A stretch of 64,000 nucleotides of DNA from Branchiostoma floridae (Eukaryota; Chordata; Leptocardii; Amphioxiformes; Branchiostomatidae), in the NCBI RefSeq assembly GCF_000003815.2, contig NC_049992.1, positions 17,963,518 to 18,027,517 on the forward strand, in the 5' to 3' direction. The notes under the pieces were generated by a model that saw nothing but the letters and a program-made list of their open reading frames with translations, was not told where the DNA came from and made no database searches. A program made the position numbers and the translations under genes. Below, piece after piece: positions 23,070-36,739 of this stretch (its first letter is position 1; every line of letters starts with the position of its first letter).

Positions 23070-26000
23070 CTAGAAAGGCCGACATTTGCTTGGGTGCAAA
23101 TACAGCATATTTCAGCCATACCCATTCCCACGCAACATTGGACTGTTCGAAGTCACCCCTGCGCAAAATTGAACATTTTAACAGTAAGTTATTCTCGCCA
23201 CTGTCAAACTTACGTATCAAAACTAAACGCAAACTGGCCATTTTCTCCGCGTTTTCCGCCAAATAACATTTTCTCGATTGTCTGAACTAACCCTACCAAA
23301 GTCAAATCTGCCGAAAATGATTCATATTCAGTTGCCATGCGGAGTGTTGGTAAATTCAATGACAAAGACTTGTATTCTAACGTTCAATGCACGCGTACCG
23401 TCCGCTACCGCTCAAATGACCCTGTCTGAACTCCAAATCCTCGCAAACTACAATTTTAAACCGGGCACAGGGTGACACATCACTTTGAAAATTTGACAGG
23501 AGAAAGAAGATACATTACGAACACAATATATTTCATCATGCTACGTATTGCCAACATGTAAATAATGCACATATTGTCTTCCTATATTCTTTGCAGTACC
23601 TTTTATTGAGTAACATAAATTTCAAAATCCTCCCAAGTATGCATGGTTTCGTCTACATACACATGTGACAATGTTAGCCAATCAGCTTCAGTTTTGGAAA
23701 TTCGCGCTTTGTTTGGCAAGTGTTGTGTCACTAGTTGTTTTAATACCAACTGGCGACGAAGTGTTCCTTCCTCTTCGCTGATTGGCTGGCGGCGCAATTC
23801 AATTAATTAGCAGACCGACACCTGCCACCTGTCGCCCAGGGCGGGAGTTATTGCTTTTTTTGCCATATATGGAACGCATTGAACGCCAAGAATTTCCAAA
23901 ACAAGTCCCGTAAATTGGAGAATGACAAAAAATCCCCAAATATATCATTTTGAAGATGTTTATGCCAAAAATTATACATGTGTCATTTGAATAAGTATCT
24001 AGTGCACCCCTTTACCCAAATTTAGGTCATTTGGTTTTAAAACCAGGGTACAGGGGCCAAAGGTGTACGTTTTTGGTCATAAAATGGCCAAATAATCGCA
24101 AAATTAAGTATTTTGTTGTACTGTATGCTTAAAGTGTTGATGAATCCGTGTACGCATATGTGTATGTGTTTTTTGGAAAAGAAATGGCCAAAAAATCGCA
24201 AAAATAAGCATTTTGTTGTACTGTACACCAAAAAGTGTTATTGAATTTATATGGGGGGATTATCAAGGCACATTTGTGTCAAATTTCAGCTCATTCGGTT
24301 GTAATATCAAGGTACAGGAGCCAAAAGTGTCCTTTTTTGGTCAAAAATTGGGGAAAAATCGCAAAAATAAGCATTTTGTTGTAATGTACACCAAAGTGTT
24401 ATTGGATTTATATGGGGGCATTATCAAGGCACATCTGTGTCAAATTTCAGCTCATTCGGTTGTAATACCAAGGTACAGGAGTCAAAAGTGTCCTTTTTTG
24501 GTAAAAAAATGATTAAAAAATCTCAAAAATAAGCATTTTGTTGCAATGTACACCAAAAGTGTTATTGGACTCATATGGGGGGATTATCAAGGCACATCTG
24601 TGTCAAATTTCAGCTCAGTCGGTTGTAATACCAAGGTACAGGAGTCAAAAGTGTCCTTTTTTGGTCAAAAATTGGCCAAAAAATCGCAAAAATAAGCATT
24701 TTGTTGTACTGTACACCAAAAGTGTTATTGAATTTATATGGGGGCATTATCAAGGCACATCTGTGTCAAATTTCAGCTCATTTGGTTGTAATACCAGGGT
24801 ACAGGGGCCAAAATATACAGTTTTGGTCTAAAATTGACCAAAAAACCTTAATAAAACCTCTTAAGAGACAGATATGAAAAAAATGGAAAAAACGCCCGAG
24901 GGTAATAGCCCACTCTACCATTGTGCCAAATACCAGGTCATTCGGTCTACGAACGACGGAGATGATTCACTTCGAAAATTTGACAGGAGAAAGAAAGAAA
25001 CACTAGAAAGGCCGACATTTGCTTAGGAGCAAATACAGCATATTGCAATCCATCTTCATCCTTGAAAAAATCCCCAAATTCAACAATTTGAAGTAATGCT
25101 TGCTCAATGGGAAAATGAAGTACTGTGGGCACTTGTCCTACACACCTTCATGCCGAATTGTAGGTCATTTGGTTTCAATATAAGGGCATAGGAGCCAAAA
25201 ATATACATTTTTTAGTTAAAAATGGCTAAAAATCCCAAAATAACTCATTTTATAAGTGCTCTATGAAGAAAGTGTTGATTGGGTCCTGTTGTTATATGTC
25301 CAATTTACCTTTGTACCAAATTTCAGGTCATTTGGTTTACATACAAGGGCAAAGAAGCCAAAAATATACATTTTTAGTCAAAAATGGCTGAAAACCCCAA
25401 AATAACTAATTTTTGAAGTCATCTATGAAGAAAGTGTCAATGGGGTCCTGTGAGCATATGTTCAATGCACCTCTGTACCAAATTTCAGGTCATTAGGTTT
25501 TCATACAAGGGTATAGAAGCCAAAAATATACATTTTTTGTCAAAAATGGCCAAAAACCCTAAAATAACTCATTTTTGGAGTAGACAATGAATAAAGCGTT
25601 GATGGGGTTCTGTGGTCATATGTCAAACGCACCTATGTACCAAATTTCATGTCATTTGGTTTTGATACAAGGGCATAGGAGCCAAAAATATACATTTTTA
25701 GTCAAAAATGGCCCAAAACCCTAAAATAACTCATTTTTTAAGCAATCTATGAATAAAGTGTTGATGGTTTTTTGTGCTCATATGTTTAATGCACCTCTGT
25801 ACCAAATTTCAGGTCATTAGCTTGTAATACCAGGGCACAGGGGCCCAAAATATACATATTTTGTCTAAAAATGACCCAAAACCCTAAATATCATAAATTT
25901 TAAGGCCTCTATCAAGAAAGTGAAAAAAAAAGTCTGGGGGTATTTGCCAACTCTATGCCCACACCAAATTTCAGCTCATTTGGTCAAAAAATAAAAAGTT

Positions 26001-26129
26001 GAATCCATTTGAAGATTTGACAGGAGAACCAAAGGAAAAACAATATATTGCAATCCCATACTATGTATGGATTGCAATATAATTACGAATACAATATATT
26101 TCACCATACTATGTATGGCTGAAATATAA
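23070..26129 (-). mobile_element. Helitron-like element in gene B intron 1 (outer, interrupted)
   Basis: Minus-strand 3' end CTAG at 23070-23073 with the ATTTGCTT/GCAAAT hairpin; 5' end TTATATTTCAGCCATACATA at 26129. Joining the flanks gives CTATTAAAA|TAACTCTAAT, and gene A has the near-identical empty site (CTTTTAAGATAACTCTAAT at 8350). Insertion is between A and T, as expected for Helitrons. The interior has about six core repeats of about 163 bp (23935-24950). A second element is nested at 25003-26082. Confidence 0.8.
25003..26082 (-). mobile_element. Nested Helitron-like element, different terminal subfamily
   Basis: 3' CTAG at 25003-25006 with hairpin; 5' end TTATATTGCAATCCATACAT at 26082. 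Removing it restores GAAAGAAACA|TTACGAATAC, which is the continuous sequence at 12185-12205 in gene A. Its 5' subterminal motif (ATATTGCAATCC) differs from the outer element's (ATATTTCAGCC), and its 3' subterminal motif differs to match. About five diverged core repeats of 163 bp lie inside. Confidence 0.82.
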
Positions 26130-26637
26130 TAACTCTAATTTTAAAACAACTCATCGAAATTCATTTAACTTAAGGCAAATCTAGTACACTTTTCACAAAG
26201 CAAAATGTAAAAAAAATATGTTACTAAAACATAAGGACGATATACTTGGATTAGATTGGTTATCAAAAATAACGACCATCAACTACTTTTTGAATGCAAG
26301 ACCATAAATATGTCTAAAATTATCAATAAGACCTGTGGTATGGCTGAAATATAATGATCTGTGTTGCATATCCATGCCCTACATGGGATAAATGCACTCA
26401 GTTAAATAACTGTAGAAGTGTAGAAAAACAACGTTACATTCTATTGAAAGCTATATTGTCTCTTTCCTCTTCTTTAAACATGAGAAAACAAAATTGGGTT
26501 TTTTTCAGTACATGGCAGTTAATAACGAAACTAGAGAACGGTTTTTTTTTGCAGTTTAAGCATAAAATGCCATGTTTGCTCCTTTTTTAGACAACTAAAC
26601 ATAAAACTAAACATAACAATAAGAAAAGCAAACTTAC

Positions 26638-28123
26638 GACAACGTGCTTGTTGCGGTACGTTTGGTACGCATACCGGATTCCTGTTCAGGGCGTCTCGCA
26701 TGGAGCTCGGATCTGTACTCGGGATACGTCTGTTTTCAGGTAAGCCATTATTATCATTTTCATTAGCCACTTTGTCAGTATCTTGTTCAGTGGAGTCGCA
26801 CGCTGACGTGTACGATGGGTTTGTGAATTCATAGGCGACAGCATATGGCATATAAGGGTCCAAGTCGTCATTATCGTCAGTGACATCGACAGGCTCTTGA
26901 ACCTCATCTTTAATGTCGTTTGGGGGCATTATATTCGTGCCATAGTCATCGTTGTTCGTTGTTTTAGTTGTATTTCTTTCTGCATATAGTTTGTTGCTGG
27001 AATTGCAACTACGTAATATGTTTGTTGCGTATTCAGAATCAGGTTGTTCCAAGGTTTTTGCGAGGCATGCCGGGTCCCTGGTAGTGTTTTGATCGTTATT
27101 TGGACTACACAACGGATTTGGATTCTGGATCTTTTGTGGGGAGGTTGGATGGATGTTTGATTTAGAAGCCTCTAACTCATTCTGACATATGTTTGGCTCT
27201 GTTATTGACTTCACATCGTCATCACAGATTTCGATTGCCTGTGGTGTATCATCTACAGCTTCAGTTGTATCGGGCATATGGTTACCATCAGGCATATTGT
27301 TACCATCAGGCATATGGTTACCATCAGGCATATGGTTACCATCAGGCATATGGTTACCATCAGGCATATGATCACCATCAGGCATATGGTTACCATCAGG
27401 CATATGATTACCATCAGGCATATGATTACCATCAGGCATATGGTTACCATCAGGCATATGATTACCATCAGGCATATGATTACCATCAGGCATATGGTTA
27501 CCATCATGCATATGATTACCATCAGGCATATGATTACCATCAGGCATATGATTACCATCATGCATATGGTTAACATCAGGCATATGGTTAACATCAGGCA
27601 TATTGTTACCATCAGGCATATGATTACCATCAGGCATATGGTTACCATCAGGTATATGATTACCATCAGGCATATGGTTACCATCAGGCATATGATTACC
27701 ATCAGGCATATGGTTACCATCAGGCATATGGTTACCATCAGGCATATGGTTACCATCAGGCATATTGTTACCATCAGGCATATGATTACCATCATCATGT
27801 TCATTACACCCAATTTGTGTGGAAGGATGGCCGTCCTTGCTGTAGCTCCTGTGGTTAGTCAGTTTCTCATATGTATTTTGGAAATATCGAGTTTCAGGTA
27901 CTGTCGTGTTATCTTCAACAGGAACTGACCTGTCAGCATCATTTTCAGATGGGCTGCATGATGTTGTTTCGTACGTCGGGTTGGGCATCACGGTGGAAAA
28001 AGCATATGGATCCAAATCTTTTTGTTTTCGGGGATTTGAAGTCACATGTGGCAAACCAACATCTGAGACATCGTTTGTGTCGACCGTTGGTACATCGTCT
28101 GGGGTGATGTTGTCTTCAGCCAT
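26638..28123 (-). CDS. Gene B exon 1: cytoplasmic tail
   Basis: Same ATG and same GTAAGTTT donor as A, phase 1. The minisatellite is longest here, about 29 units. NPTY replaces NPMY near residue 50, NPSY is kept, and the last motif has changed from NPMYVPNV to NPVCVPNV, so the membrane-proximal tyrosine is lost. The exon is otherwise fully open, which argues against simple pseudogene decay. Confidence 0.82.
27275..27794 (-). repeat. Coding minisatellite, 18-bp unit, about 29 copies
   Basis: GNHMPD-type units, with GNNMPD, VNHMPD and GNHMHD variants. Same position in the exon as in A and D. Confidence 0.95.
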
Positions 28124-31100
28124 GCTTGTTTGTCACCCTGTATGCATATAATATTTCAGAATCACATTATGTATTAAATGATGCATTATGGTCCCTAAAA
28201 CTTTACAACACAGAGCATAACCACAATACATGCGGAATAAGAACATATTCAAAAGTACCGATTAGTAGGGAGGGGCTGCAGCTAAGTTTTAAAAAACGCA
28301 GAATGAAAGAAATTTCACAATATTTTCTCTTCATCTTATCAACTAGAGTTCGGCGACCTCATGCCTTCATGAAATGATCAGAGCGTTTGTAGATTTCATG
28401 CAAATGACATACGCATTTACATGATGTTCATCATGGACTAACGCACACATGTCACAAGTGCAAAATCCCCATCATGTATCATTAAGTGTTTTTTTTTTTT
28501 TAATTTTGAATAGATTATATACCACATATTATAAATCACATGTGTTACATTTATTTAAGTCCAGCTATGGAAAACAATAGAATCATACAATTTCTTCATT
28601 AATCATTCAAATTAAACACTCATTTGTATGATATGCATATCATTGTTTACATCATTGCCAAAGCTACCTACATACCCAAAATCATAAAAGCCCATTATTA
28701 TTATATTGAGCTTTGCTTTTCCGAATTGTTTTACAAAAATGCCCCTGCAATTCTAACCCTAGCCGCTAGGGGGTCCAAATATACGCCACTCCTTCCCGAG
28801 CAAACAAGCCTAACACCAGATATTGTGTCCATAACACGAGATAAAAAACCTGAAGTTCCGTTGTAGTACCAAGAGAGGCTGCTGGGTGGCACAAATTCTA
28901 ACTATTCCAGCACGCATTTGTCACATCCCGCCAACACATCAAGTATGAAACCATTTCATCCAGTTTTCCTTGCGTTCACAGACATGCACACATTGTCAAA
29001 CGCTAGTGAACATATAACCTCCATGAATATTTCATGGAGGCACTAAAGAACGACAACTCTGCGTTTGTTTATGCCCAGTAACCATCTCTAAAGAATAAAG
29101 AGCCTTTTTTCACATCTCTTGCTTTGATTCCACAGACATTTCATTGACCGTCTGACACACTCCCCAGGGCAATATTGACTGGTGCATATTAGCTATAGGG
29201 GTCACTGTTTACAGAATGCGGTCATAAAATTTTGATATTTTCATCATGTAAAAAGTTTTTTAATGCTTTATTTAGTGATAAAACTACGAAACCATGTATC
29301 TCTCTCTACTTTTCTACATATATGCATCAGGAGTAAGGCATTGGTACTCACAGCAAGGCGTCTGTGGGGGCGACTTCGCCTTAAGAATTAGTCTCAGCTG
29401 TAAAAATGCAAAAACAATTCAATTCTCCGTTTTCAGCTGAAAGCAGTAAACCGTAATCTCCAAGTAGATCCTACGGCGCCATAAGATGGTATCAAAGCTG
29501 GCAAAGGAGTATAGCCGGTCGGCCAAAGGGAGTCAGACGGGTTCCGGTAGCATACACACTCCTGGGCAGGCTTCGCTCCTCTGCCAGCTTTTGATACAAG
29601 CTTATGCTACCGTAGGATCTCCTTGGAGATAAAATAAACCGATCACTTATAGATATGACAGCATTTTAGCGAATAGAGTGTTTATATGAGGAAAATTATC
29701 AATCACTAGAGTTCCACGACCTCATGCCTTCGCCAAATGATTTTACCTTAATAACTGGAATATTAATTGTGTTTGTCATTAAATTTGCAAATACGTTTCT
29801 CATTTGCATAAATCATATAAGTTGATCATGTCCTCCACCCAAATAGCAAAAGTACACAATTAATGTCCCGAAAGAAGGCTTAAATCACATTTTCTGATAA
29901 TAAATGTTCAATGATGTCCACCTGTTGCTAATTTTATTTTTGGTTTCTGTAAGTTGAAAGTGTATATACACAGGGTATTTTGATCGCCCAGGTGCACAAT
30001 ACGTACCTTTAGTCAGAAACTGGACAATCATACTAAGACAAAAGATATTTGTAAAACAGCTGTATGGGTATCAATATGACGATATCAGTTTAGCAAAAGG
30101 AATTGCTTCAGTTGGGCATACGCAAACAAGTAAACGCTGAGACAGACTATACTCACCGGTAACTTTTATGGTGGTGCCTCACTGTAGCTTCATCAGGACC
30201 CCAACCAAACTCTAGATAGGACTGCGATATTTGCTCCTGGGTAGGCAGATTTCATTCCCAGTGTCAGTTGAGTGAAATGAATTAGTCAAGACTCAGGACG
30301 AACCATTTCGAGGATGCCCAACATTGAATATAGATGCAAATAGTTATGATCTCTTGTTGGTTTATATGGATTTGACCTATTAAAGTTCGAGTCTTAACAA
30401 ATGTGTATTTAATTGCAAGGGACTTTCGACTGTGTTACAATAAAAAGTGTATATACGGCGTATACATACTAGTACCTCTTTTATTTAAGAATATCTCAGT
30501 AAACTCGCCTGGGCATTCTTTTATAAACATCAGGTTCCTGAATAGACATCATACCACGTGCACCGCGTTACGTAAGGTAAAGTCTACATTTCTTTGTCAC
30601 CATTGTGATTTCAAACATTGGCTAAAATATTTGGATACTTTTCGGCCATTTTCCAATGTGTCATAATGTACAGATGAGATGATCAGTACCTGAACTTGAT
30701 AGTTGACCCTTAGTAAGTACGGATTTGTACAATACTTAATCTCGCAAGCCTTGTCTCAAAGTACCTACTTTTCCATAAATAAGTCTCCTCGCGCAGAAAA
30801 AAAAAACAAAAGTGCGAAATGTCACCGAACTCTTCCAAATATCCCATCTTCAGACTTATCACAAGATTGCTTCTCATATTCATATATCTTTGGCTTCTCA
30901 TATTCATGTATCTTTTGCTAGCAAAGAAAGATGGGTGGTGAGTAAAGGTGGTATCTCACTGCACTCGGAGCAGCGGTGCGGTACTGCGAGGTTCGTTCAT
31001 TGCGAAACTGTTGTGTTATTTTCACCGTTTTTTTTTTCAATTTAGATATTGCATAATACGTAAGAGCATGACTTAGAAGACAACAAAATACACAAAACAT

Positions 31101-34100
31101 TAGAAAATTCGTTCTAAATTCGTTCTGAAATTCTTTCGAACCCGTAGTGCAGTGAGATACCACCTAAAGGAGGCTCATCTGTGTTGGTATTAATCAAAGC
31201 ACAATGCTAACTATCTTCCATGCAACACAAAGGTATACTAGAATCAAAACGCTCACTAAGATTTAAATTCTTTGAATAGATACGCTGTCATCTCTCAACA
31301 CATTCACATTGAATCACATTATGTAAATGAGCAAACAATTGAATTGAAAGCTTAGGCTGAACGTAGTAGAGGAGATACAAGAGGAGGAATGAACCCACGA
31401 AGACTTTATATAAGACAGAATTTGGAAAGCACGCAAGCCTTGTCTCAAAATACCTACTTTTCAAAAAATTAGTCTCCTCATACAGAAAAAAACAAAAACG
31501 CGAAATGTCAAGCCTTTCTTCAGACTTATCATAAGATTGCTTCCTTATATTCATATATCATTGGCTAGCAAAAGAAGGTGGGTGGTTATCATCCCAGACA
31601 TGAAAGCTCATCTGTGTTGGTAGTAATCATAGCACAATGCTGAACTTTCTTCCAACACAAAGGTACACACGGATCAAAACGTTTACTGAGATACAGATTC
31701 CTTGAATAGAAGCGCTGTCCTCTCTCAACACATTCACATTGAATCGCCAAAGTAAATGACAAACAATTGAATTGAATCGAAAGCTTTTAAAACGTTTATT
31801 CGAAAATGTAAATGTCAACACGCTATACGTAAATACAAACCCAGGAGGTCAGAGTTCAACTGTCAAACTACTCTAAAAATCGATGTGTTAACAGATTACA
31901 CATCAACTAAAAGAGGCGTAAATGATATTGTAAGTCAACATCTCTAAACATAATGTAGTTTTTTTATGTACACATACATCGAGACCATAAAGTCTAGATT
32001 CAAAATGCTAGAACATCAGATAGAGGATGATTAGCCAGATCTTGAAGCCCCACAAATGATTCTATTTCATACCCCCCCCCCCCTTAGAAATACGCTTGTC
32101 GAAAATAATTGACATGGCTACCGCACATTCCACACAACTTCAATCAGTACATATGACTGAACACACAAAATATGGTATACCAAATAATAGATTCTTCAAT
32201 TTTGCTCTTTCACATCATTTTTGACCTTGAAATAGCCGTGTGCAGACAATGATAATAGTATGCGTTTTACGATATTTTTTTTTCAATCTTCGTCATATAT
32301 GTATACATATGCTTACTTTGCCTTGTACTATGTACAGTATGGTTGAAAAATTTGTTTTGGAAACAGCCAAAAATTGATGCGCGCCTAAACACATTTTTTA
32401 ATATCAGACAAACGACACGTCACATTCCTGAATATTAATCATTCATCTGCGTTATGTCAGCAAACATTGCTTGAAATATTTGCCTTCTTCTCGTGCATCT
32501 CTTCCTGTGTTATAATACAGGTTTAATTATCAATTTCGGAACTTGATATCTGGTCATAGCTTACTAAGGCTTCGTGCGATCTTACAAGATAGTCAAAAGC
32601 CAACATACATAAACTTTTCACAAAAATGCATCTGCTTCTTAAGATTAAAAAGTTCAAACGTCATCGAATCCTTGCGTAGTTACAACCTTACTTCAGACTC
32701 ATCACAATATTGCTTCGTATATTCATACGTATTCTACATCGAAAGTGGGTGGTTTTTTGATAGTGACATTTTCAAAAATGGTTTTAAAAAGGTAGTGCGT
32801 GCGTGAACGTAGAAACAGGCACCACATGTAGAGTCTTTTTAAGAAACTATATTGAGTGCACAAAATGCTTAGTGACAGAGGCTAGTTCAGAAACGACTAT
32901 TATAAGTGCAGTATGCTTCTAGTAGCTTGTAGATCAAGTTTATCATGGTTGATAGTAACAACACAATTCAGCATGATTTGGAATAAAATGTGGTTTACAA
33001 TCAGGTTCGTTGTCTTCATACTAAATAATGTTTTCTTGATGAGAATGATGTTAGTTGTAACATGAACTGTTTACACTGTAGATTACTTTGGCATACTGCA
33101 GCACATATAAAATTGTTTATCACCAGGAGTAGCTTTCTGGTGTCATTTTATAACGTCAATGTGACGCCAATTCGGTTGCCAATGCAACAGAAGTCTTGGC
33201 AGTCTTAAATTATCAATAAGGAACCCTTTTTGGTTAACGTTAATGACTGGCTGTAATAACTTATGTATAAAATTACATTAATGACATTTTACTTACACCA
33301 TACTGCATATTATCACGTCAAAACGATACTAAAATGACAGCTAAGGCCATGCCGACTTGGATTCTATGGAGTGCATACTCTGGAGAGCCCCAAAAAATCA
33401 GCCTAGTCTAGATAGTATTAACACTTAATAAGCATGTACTAAGGCTTTTGTTTGTCATTAAAACATCAGTGACAAGTGATAATTAACGTTACGTCATTGC
33501 AAACGTAATACATAGTGAAGCTACAGGCTTGGATCCGACATCTTGGACCGGCAATCTTATTCAAATAAACTTACTTTATGAATTCTACATTATAAAAATT
33601 ATTTTCAACACCATACTACATAATTTATGTAAATTAAAATCTTATATCGGCACTGCAATAAAGGAATAGAATAAGGGAAACAAACAAGGATACATTAGTC
33701 TATAGATACATTAATGACAAATGAATGAGATTGAAACATCAAATTAAAGATCCTACTTTTTTTTTCTGAACGCGTTAATTTCAACTCCTATTCCCGAGTA
33801 ATTTTTAACATGCAGCTTATGAAGGTGCGAGACGTCCAGTGAGGATAATGAAATATTGATTTTAGCACACTATCTTACAATCCGTGGTAAAGGAGGGAAG
33901 TAAATTATTCGCCATTTAGAAAACATCCATACAAGGGTGCCGAAAGTTTTATCGAGAAGAACATCCTGCCAATAGTGCAAGACATTTTTTTCCACATTCG
34001 GCCATGTTGATTTGGAGATTTTGATATTTTTGGAGAACATCTCATTTCACAGGACGTCAATTTTTGCCCTTTTAAAAAAGACCATATTTTGAATCGACAA

Positions 34101-34311
34101 ATCAACTGTTAAAGTGTTAAATACATGCTAAAAATTAAAAAAAAATAAAAAATAAAAAAATGGATAGTTACGACGAAGAGTGCTAGGCTATATGGTTAAT
34201 TGAAAAGTGTTCTCATGACAAAAGCATTTTACACCTCCTTGTCAGTTTTAACTTTTCCGAAGGAAATCATTTATATGATATAATCAAGAGATGTCTTACA
34301 GGGACAACCTG
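28124..34311. other. Intergenic region between gene B start and gene C end
   Basis: 28124-30700 matches other upstream regions of the array; 30700-34311 matches the spacer downstream of gene D (42200-45291). It includes a foldback at 29456-29630, several copies of a block ending GAAGGTGGGTGGTTATCAT (30930 region in decayed form, 31580), and poly-C at 32072-32084. No gene recognised. Confidence 0.6.
29456..29630. repeat. Foldback element, about 175 bp
   Basis: Arms begin ATCTCCAAGTAGATCCTACGG and continue through TATCAAAGCTGGCA; the right arm is the imperfect reverse complement ending CCTTGGAGAT. Same position in D (50956-51130), shortened in C (40918-41049), reduced to a remnant in A (about 15222-15270). 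Confidence 0.8.
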
Positions 34312-34577
34312 TCAATTATATGTACAAGTAAGTATAGACTGGGATTCCCTCTGACTTGTGCGAAAAGTTTTGCCCTGCCTTCTTTTTTCTCGATGTCCTT
34401 TTTCTTTCTGTAGTCGACACAGCCGGCGACGTCGACAGTGGTCAGGCGAGTTGCCGCACCAGTGTCCATCGGAACAGCATGGGTATTTACCGTCAGGATC
34501 ACATTCAGCAGGGTTACCATCATCTGCAGGGTAACCCTGGCCACAACGCAAGTCGTCTCGCCACTTCTTCTTAGGAG
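34312..34577 (-). CDS. Gene C last exon: hevein-like module with frameshifted end
   Basis: Acceptor TCAAATAG before CTCCTAAGAAG, phase 1. It encodes APKKKWRDDLRCGQGYPADD, then CDPDGKYPCCSDGHWCGNSP and DHC. After that histidine-cysteine an extra base relative to gene E shifts the frame, giving RRRRLCRLQKEKGH and a basic tail ending ILTCTYN. The original frame would read AGCVDYRKKKD. The last two cysteines of the eight are lost or displaced. The frame stays open for 45 codons after the shift, so the product may simply have a new basic C-terminus. Confidence 0.7.
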
Positions 34578-35573
34578 CTATTTGATGAAATGTTTATTTA
34601 GTCAACATATGCAAAACAAAACAGCCTCGCAAGCTGCATGGGATGCCTAAATTGAGATATTTATTGCATCTCGAACATTTATAATAAGACCGTGTGTTCC
34701 GTATTACCCTAGGTAACCGACCACGGGTAGAATTGTCCGACGACCCAGGGCTGGAGATTGATACAGAATATAGTGTCGTACTTTAACCCTATTCGGACAG
34801 GGCGTTTTGGTCAATCTGTTACGTTGGGGCGGTGGGTCTTTTGAGGCCTACTCCTTCTAACGCCTGCAACTCTTGACTGACTTTTTCTATGACTGCCAAA
34901 TTTTTAGAGAATGATTCAGACGTGGAATATGGGTATTGCAAGGAATTTTATATCATATCAATGTAATACGACGTCAATATGACGTCATCAATGTGATTAT
35001 TTTGACTGTAACCATGAAAAATGGGTATTCCCAGAAAAATTCAAGGTCTGTTACAAAAATGCAACAGCAATTGTACATAGAAAAATAATGTTATAATATG
35101 TTAAAATAATAGCAAAAAAAGGACCCCGTGCATGAAAAGGTATAAAATACCAGACTAAAACACTTTTGCTAATAATGGAATTTTGAATCATCACCCGTGT
35201 GTCTTTTTTTTGTCAAAAAATGGCCAAAAATCGCAAAAGTAAGCATTTTGTTGTAACGTACACCAAACGAGTTAATGAATTTATATGGGAGAATTATCAA
35301 GGCACATCTCTGCTAAATTTCAGCTCATTCAGCTGTATTACCAGGGTACAGGGGGCCAAAATATACAGTTGGTCTAAAATGACCAAAAATACTTAATAAA
35401 ATCATTTTAGAGACAGATATGAAAAAAATGTAATTTTGAAAATAAACGCGATTTCATAATACTTTATTCATTTAATAAAATAGCTGTAATGGGGCAAGAA
35501 AACCTGAAAAATACTTTGTAATGTAGAAGGTAAACATGGGTGTAGTTAATACTAACATGTACACAGGGATTAC
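34578..35573. other. Gene C intron between stalk and last exon
   Basis: No domain exon found. It contains a TTAACCCTATTCGGACAGGG MITE-like end at about 34784, a following block with GACGTCAATATGACGTCATC, and one Helitron core-repeat copy (35190-35440). Confidence 0.7.
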
Positions 35574-36135
35574 CAGGGATGTAGGTGGTGTCCGTAGCAG
35601 GCTTACCATCGGTGTTGGTAGTGTCGACAGTAGGGTGAGCATGGCTGTAGGAAGTGTCCACCGTAGGGTGAGCATGGGTGTAGGTAGAGTCCACAGAAGG
35701 GTGAGCATGGCTGTAGGTAGTGTCCACCGTAGGGTGAGCATGGGTGTAGGTAGTGTCCACAGCAGGCTGACCGTTGGTGTAGGTAGAGTCCACAGGAGGC
35801 TGACCATTGGTGTAGGTAGTGTCCACAGCAGGCTGACCATTGGTGTAGGTAGTGTCCACAGCAGGCTGAGCATTGGTGTAGGTAGAGTCCACAGCAGGGT
35901 GACCATTGGTGTAGGTAGTGTCCACAGTAGGCTGTCCATTGGTGTAGGTAGTGTCCACAGCAGGCTGGCCATTGGTGTAGGTAGTGTCCACAGTAGGCTG
36001 TCCATTGGTGTAGTTAGTGTCCACAGCAGGCTGACCATTGTTGTAGGAAGTGTCCACAGCAGGCTGAGCATTGGTGTAGGTAGAGTCCACAGCAGGCTGA
36101 CCAGGGACGGATGTATTATAAACAGCCTCCCCTGT
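35574..36135 (-). CDS. Gene C exon 3: expanded stalk, 16 repeats
   Basis: 562 nt, phases 0 and 1; starts TGEAVYNTSVPGQPAVDSTY and ends DTTYIPG with donor GTAATCCC. It has eight more 33-bp units than gene A. Two repeat types alternate: TNGQPAVDTTY and, near the C-terminal end, THAHPTVDTTY. Fully open, Thr-rich, no cysteine. Confidence 0.82.
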
Positions 36136-36311
36136 CTGTAGATAGGAGAGATTCTAGTTAATATAGCTCATACAGGGAACAGAACAGGTGAAGAATATGT
36201 TCATTATTCTTTCCATTGTGTAACAATGACAATGCCCTCCTAAACATGTATAGAATTTGAAGACATACACGTAGGCCACATCCCGAAATGGAAGGAAGAC
36301 CGTTTTCTTAC

Positions 36312-36415
36312 CTTTTGAACATTGTTGTCAAAAGAAATCCAGGTTCCAAAAGCACTCGATGCCACCAACAAAGCAGCTACTATCACGGCAACGCCAGTCC
36401 TGCTATAAGTGCACT
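36312..36415 (-). CDS. Gene C exon 2: transmembrane segment
   Basis: 104 nt, phases 1 and 0; encodes CTYSRTGVAVIVAALLVASS followed by AFGTWISFDNNVQK. Three residues shorter after the helix than A, and only one arginine precedes it, but a type II orientation still fits. Confidence 0.85.
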
Positions 36416-36739
36416 CTGAAATTACATACAAGGTAAACGTCAAGGTGTTAAATAATGACTCATGTATCTAACCTACATGTATTACATATATTCATGATAG
36501 TAACTCCTGTAACTCTGAAACAACTTATCATATGGCCACCAATTTTCAGAGAATGATGTAGACATAATATCTAAAGATTTTAGGAACTTTGACGCAAGTA
36601 TGACGTAATATAACGCAATTTTGACGTCATCAATCTATCTGTATTGGCTGGAACCATTCAAAAGGGTATTCACAGAAAACGTTAAGCTATCCTGTTTTTT
36701 AATTACTTCAACTAAAATAACCATATATAGAAAACTCAC

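Larger units (their letters stand above)
20700..28123 (-). other. Gene B: paralog lacking visible lectin and discoidin exons (gene model)
   Basis: Four coding exons are visible: 28123-26638 (tail), 22890-22778 (membrane), 22572-22308 (stalk) and 20896-20700 (hevein-like, with LINE stop). The lectin exons present in A between about 5470 and 7107 are absent; the flanking intron sequence joins near 22010. The F5/8 exon cannot be judged, because a TTAA-flanked element begins at 21313 and runs into the assembly gap 21814-21913. Stalk and hevein-like exons would splice in frame (both phase 1). It could be a working short receptor, a decaying copy, or an assembly product. Confidence 0.65.

Noticed and set aside
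35536-36141. Plus-strand VGSVHSRL-type repeat ORFs opposite the stalk exons
   Set aside because: Antisense shadow of the 33-bp stalk repeats; no splice or start context and not extended beyond the repeat.
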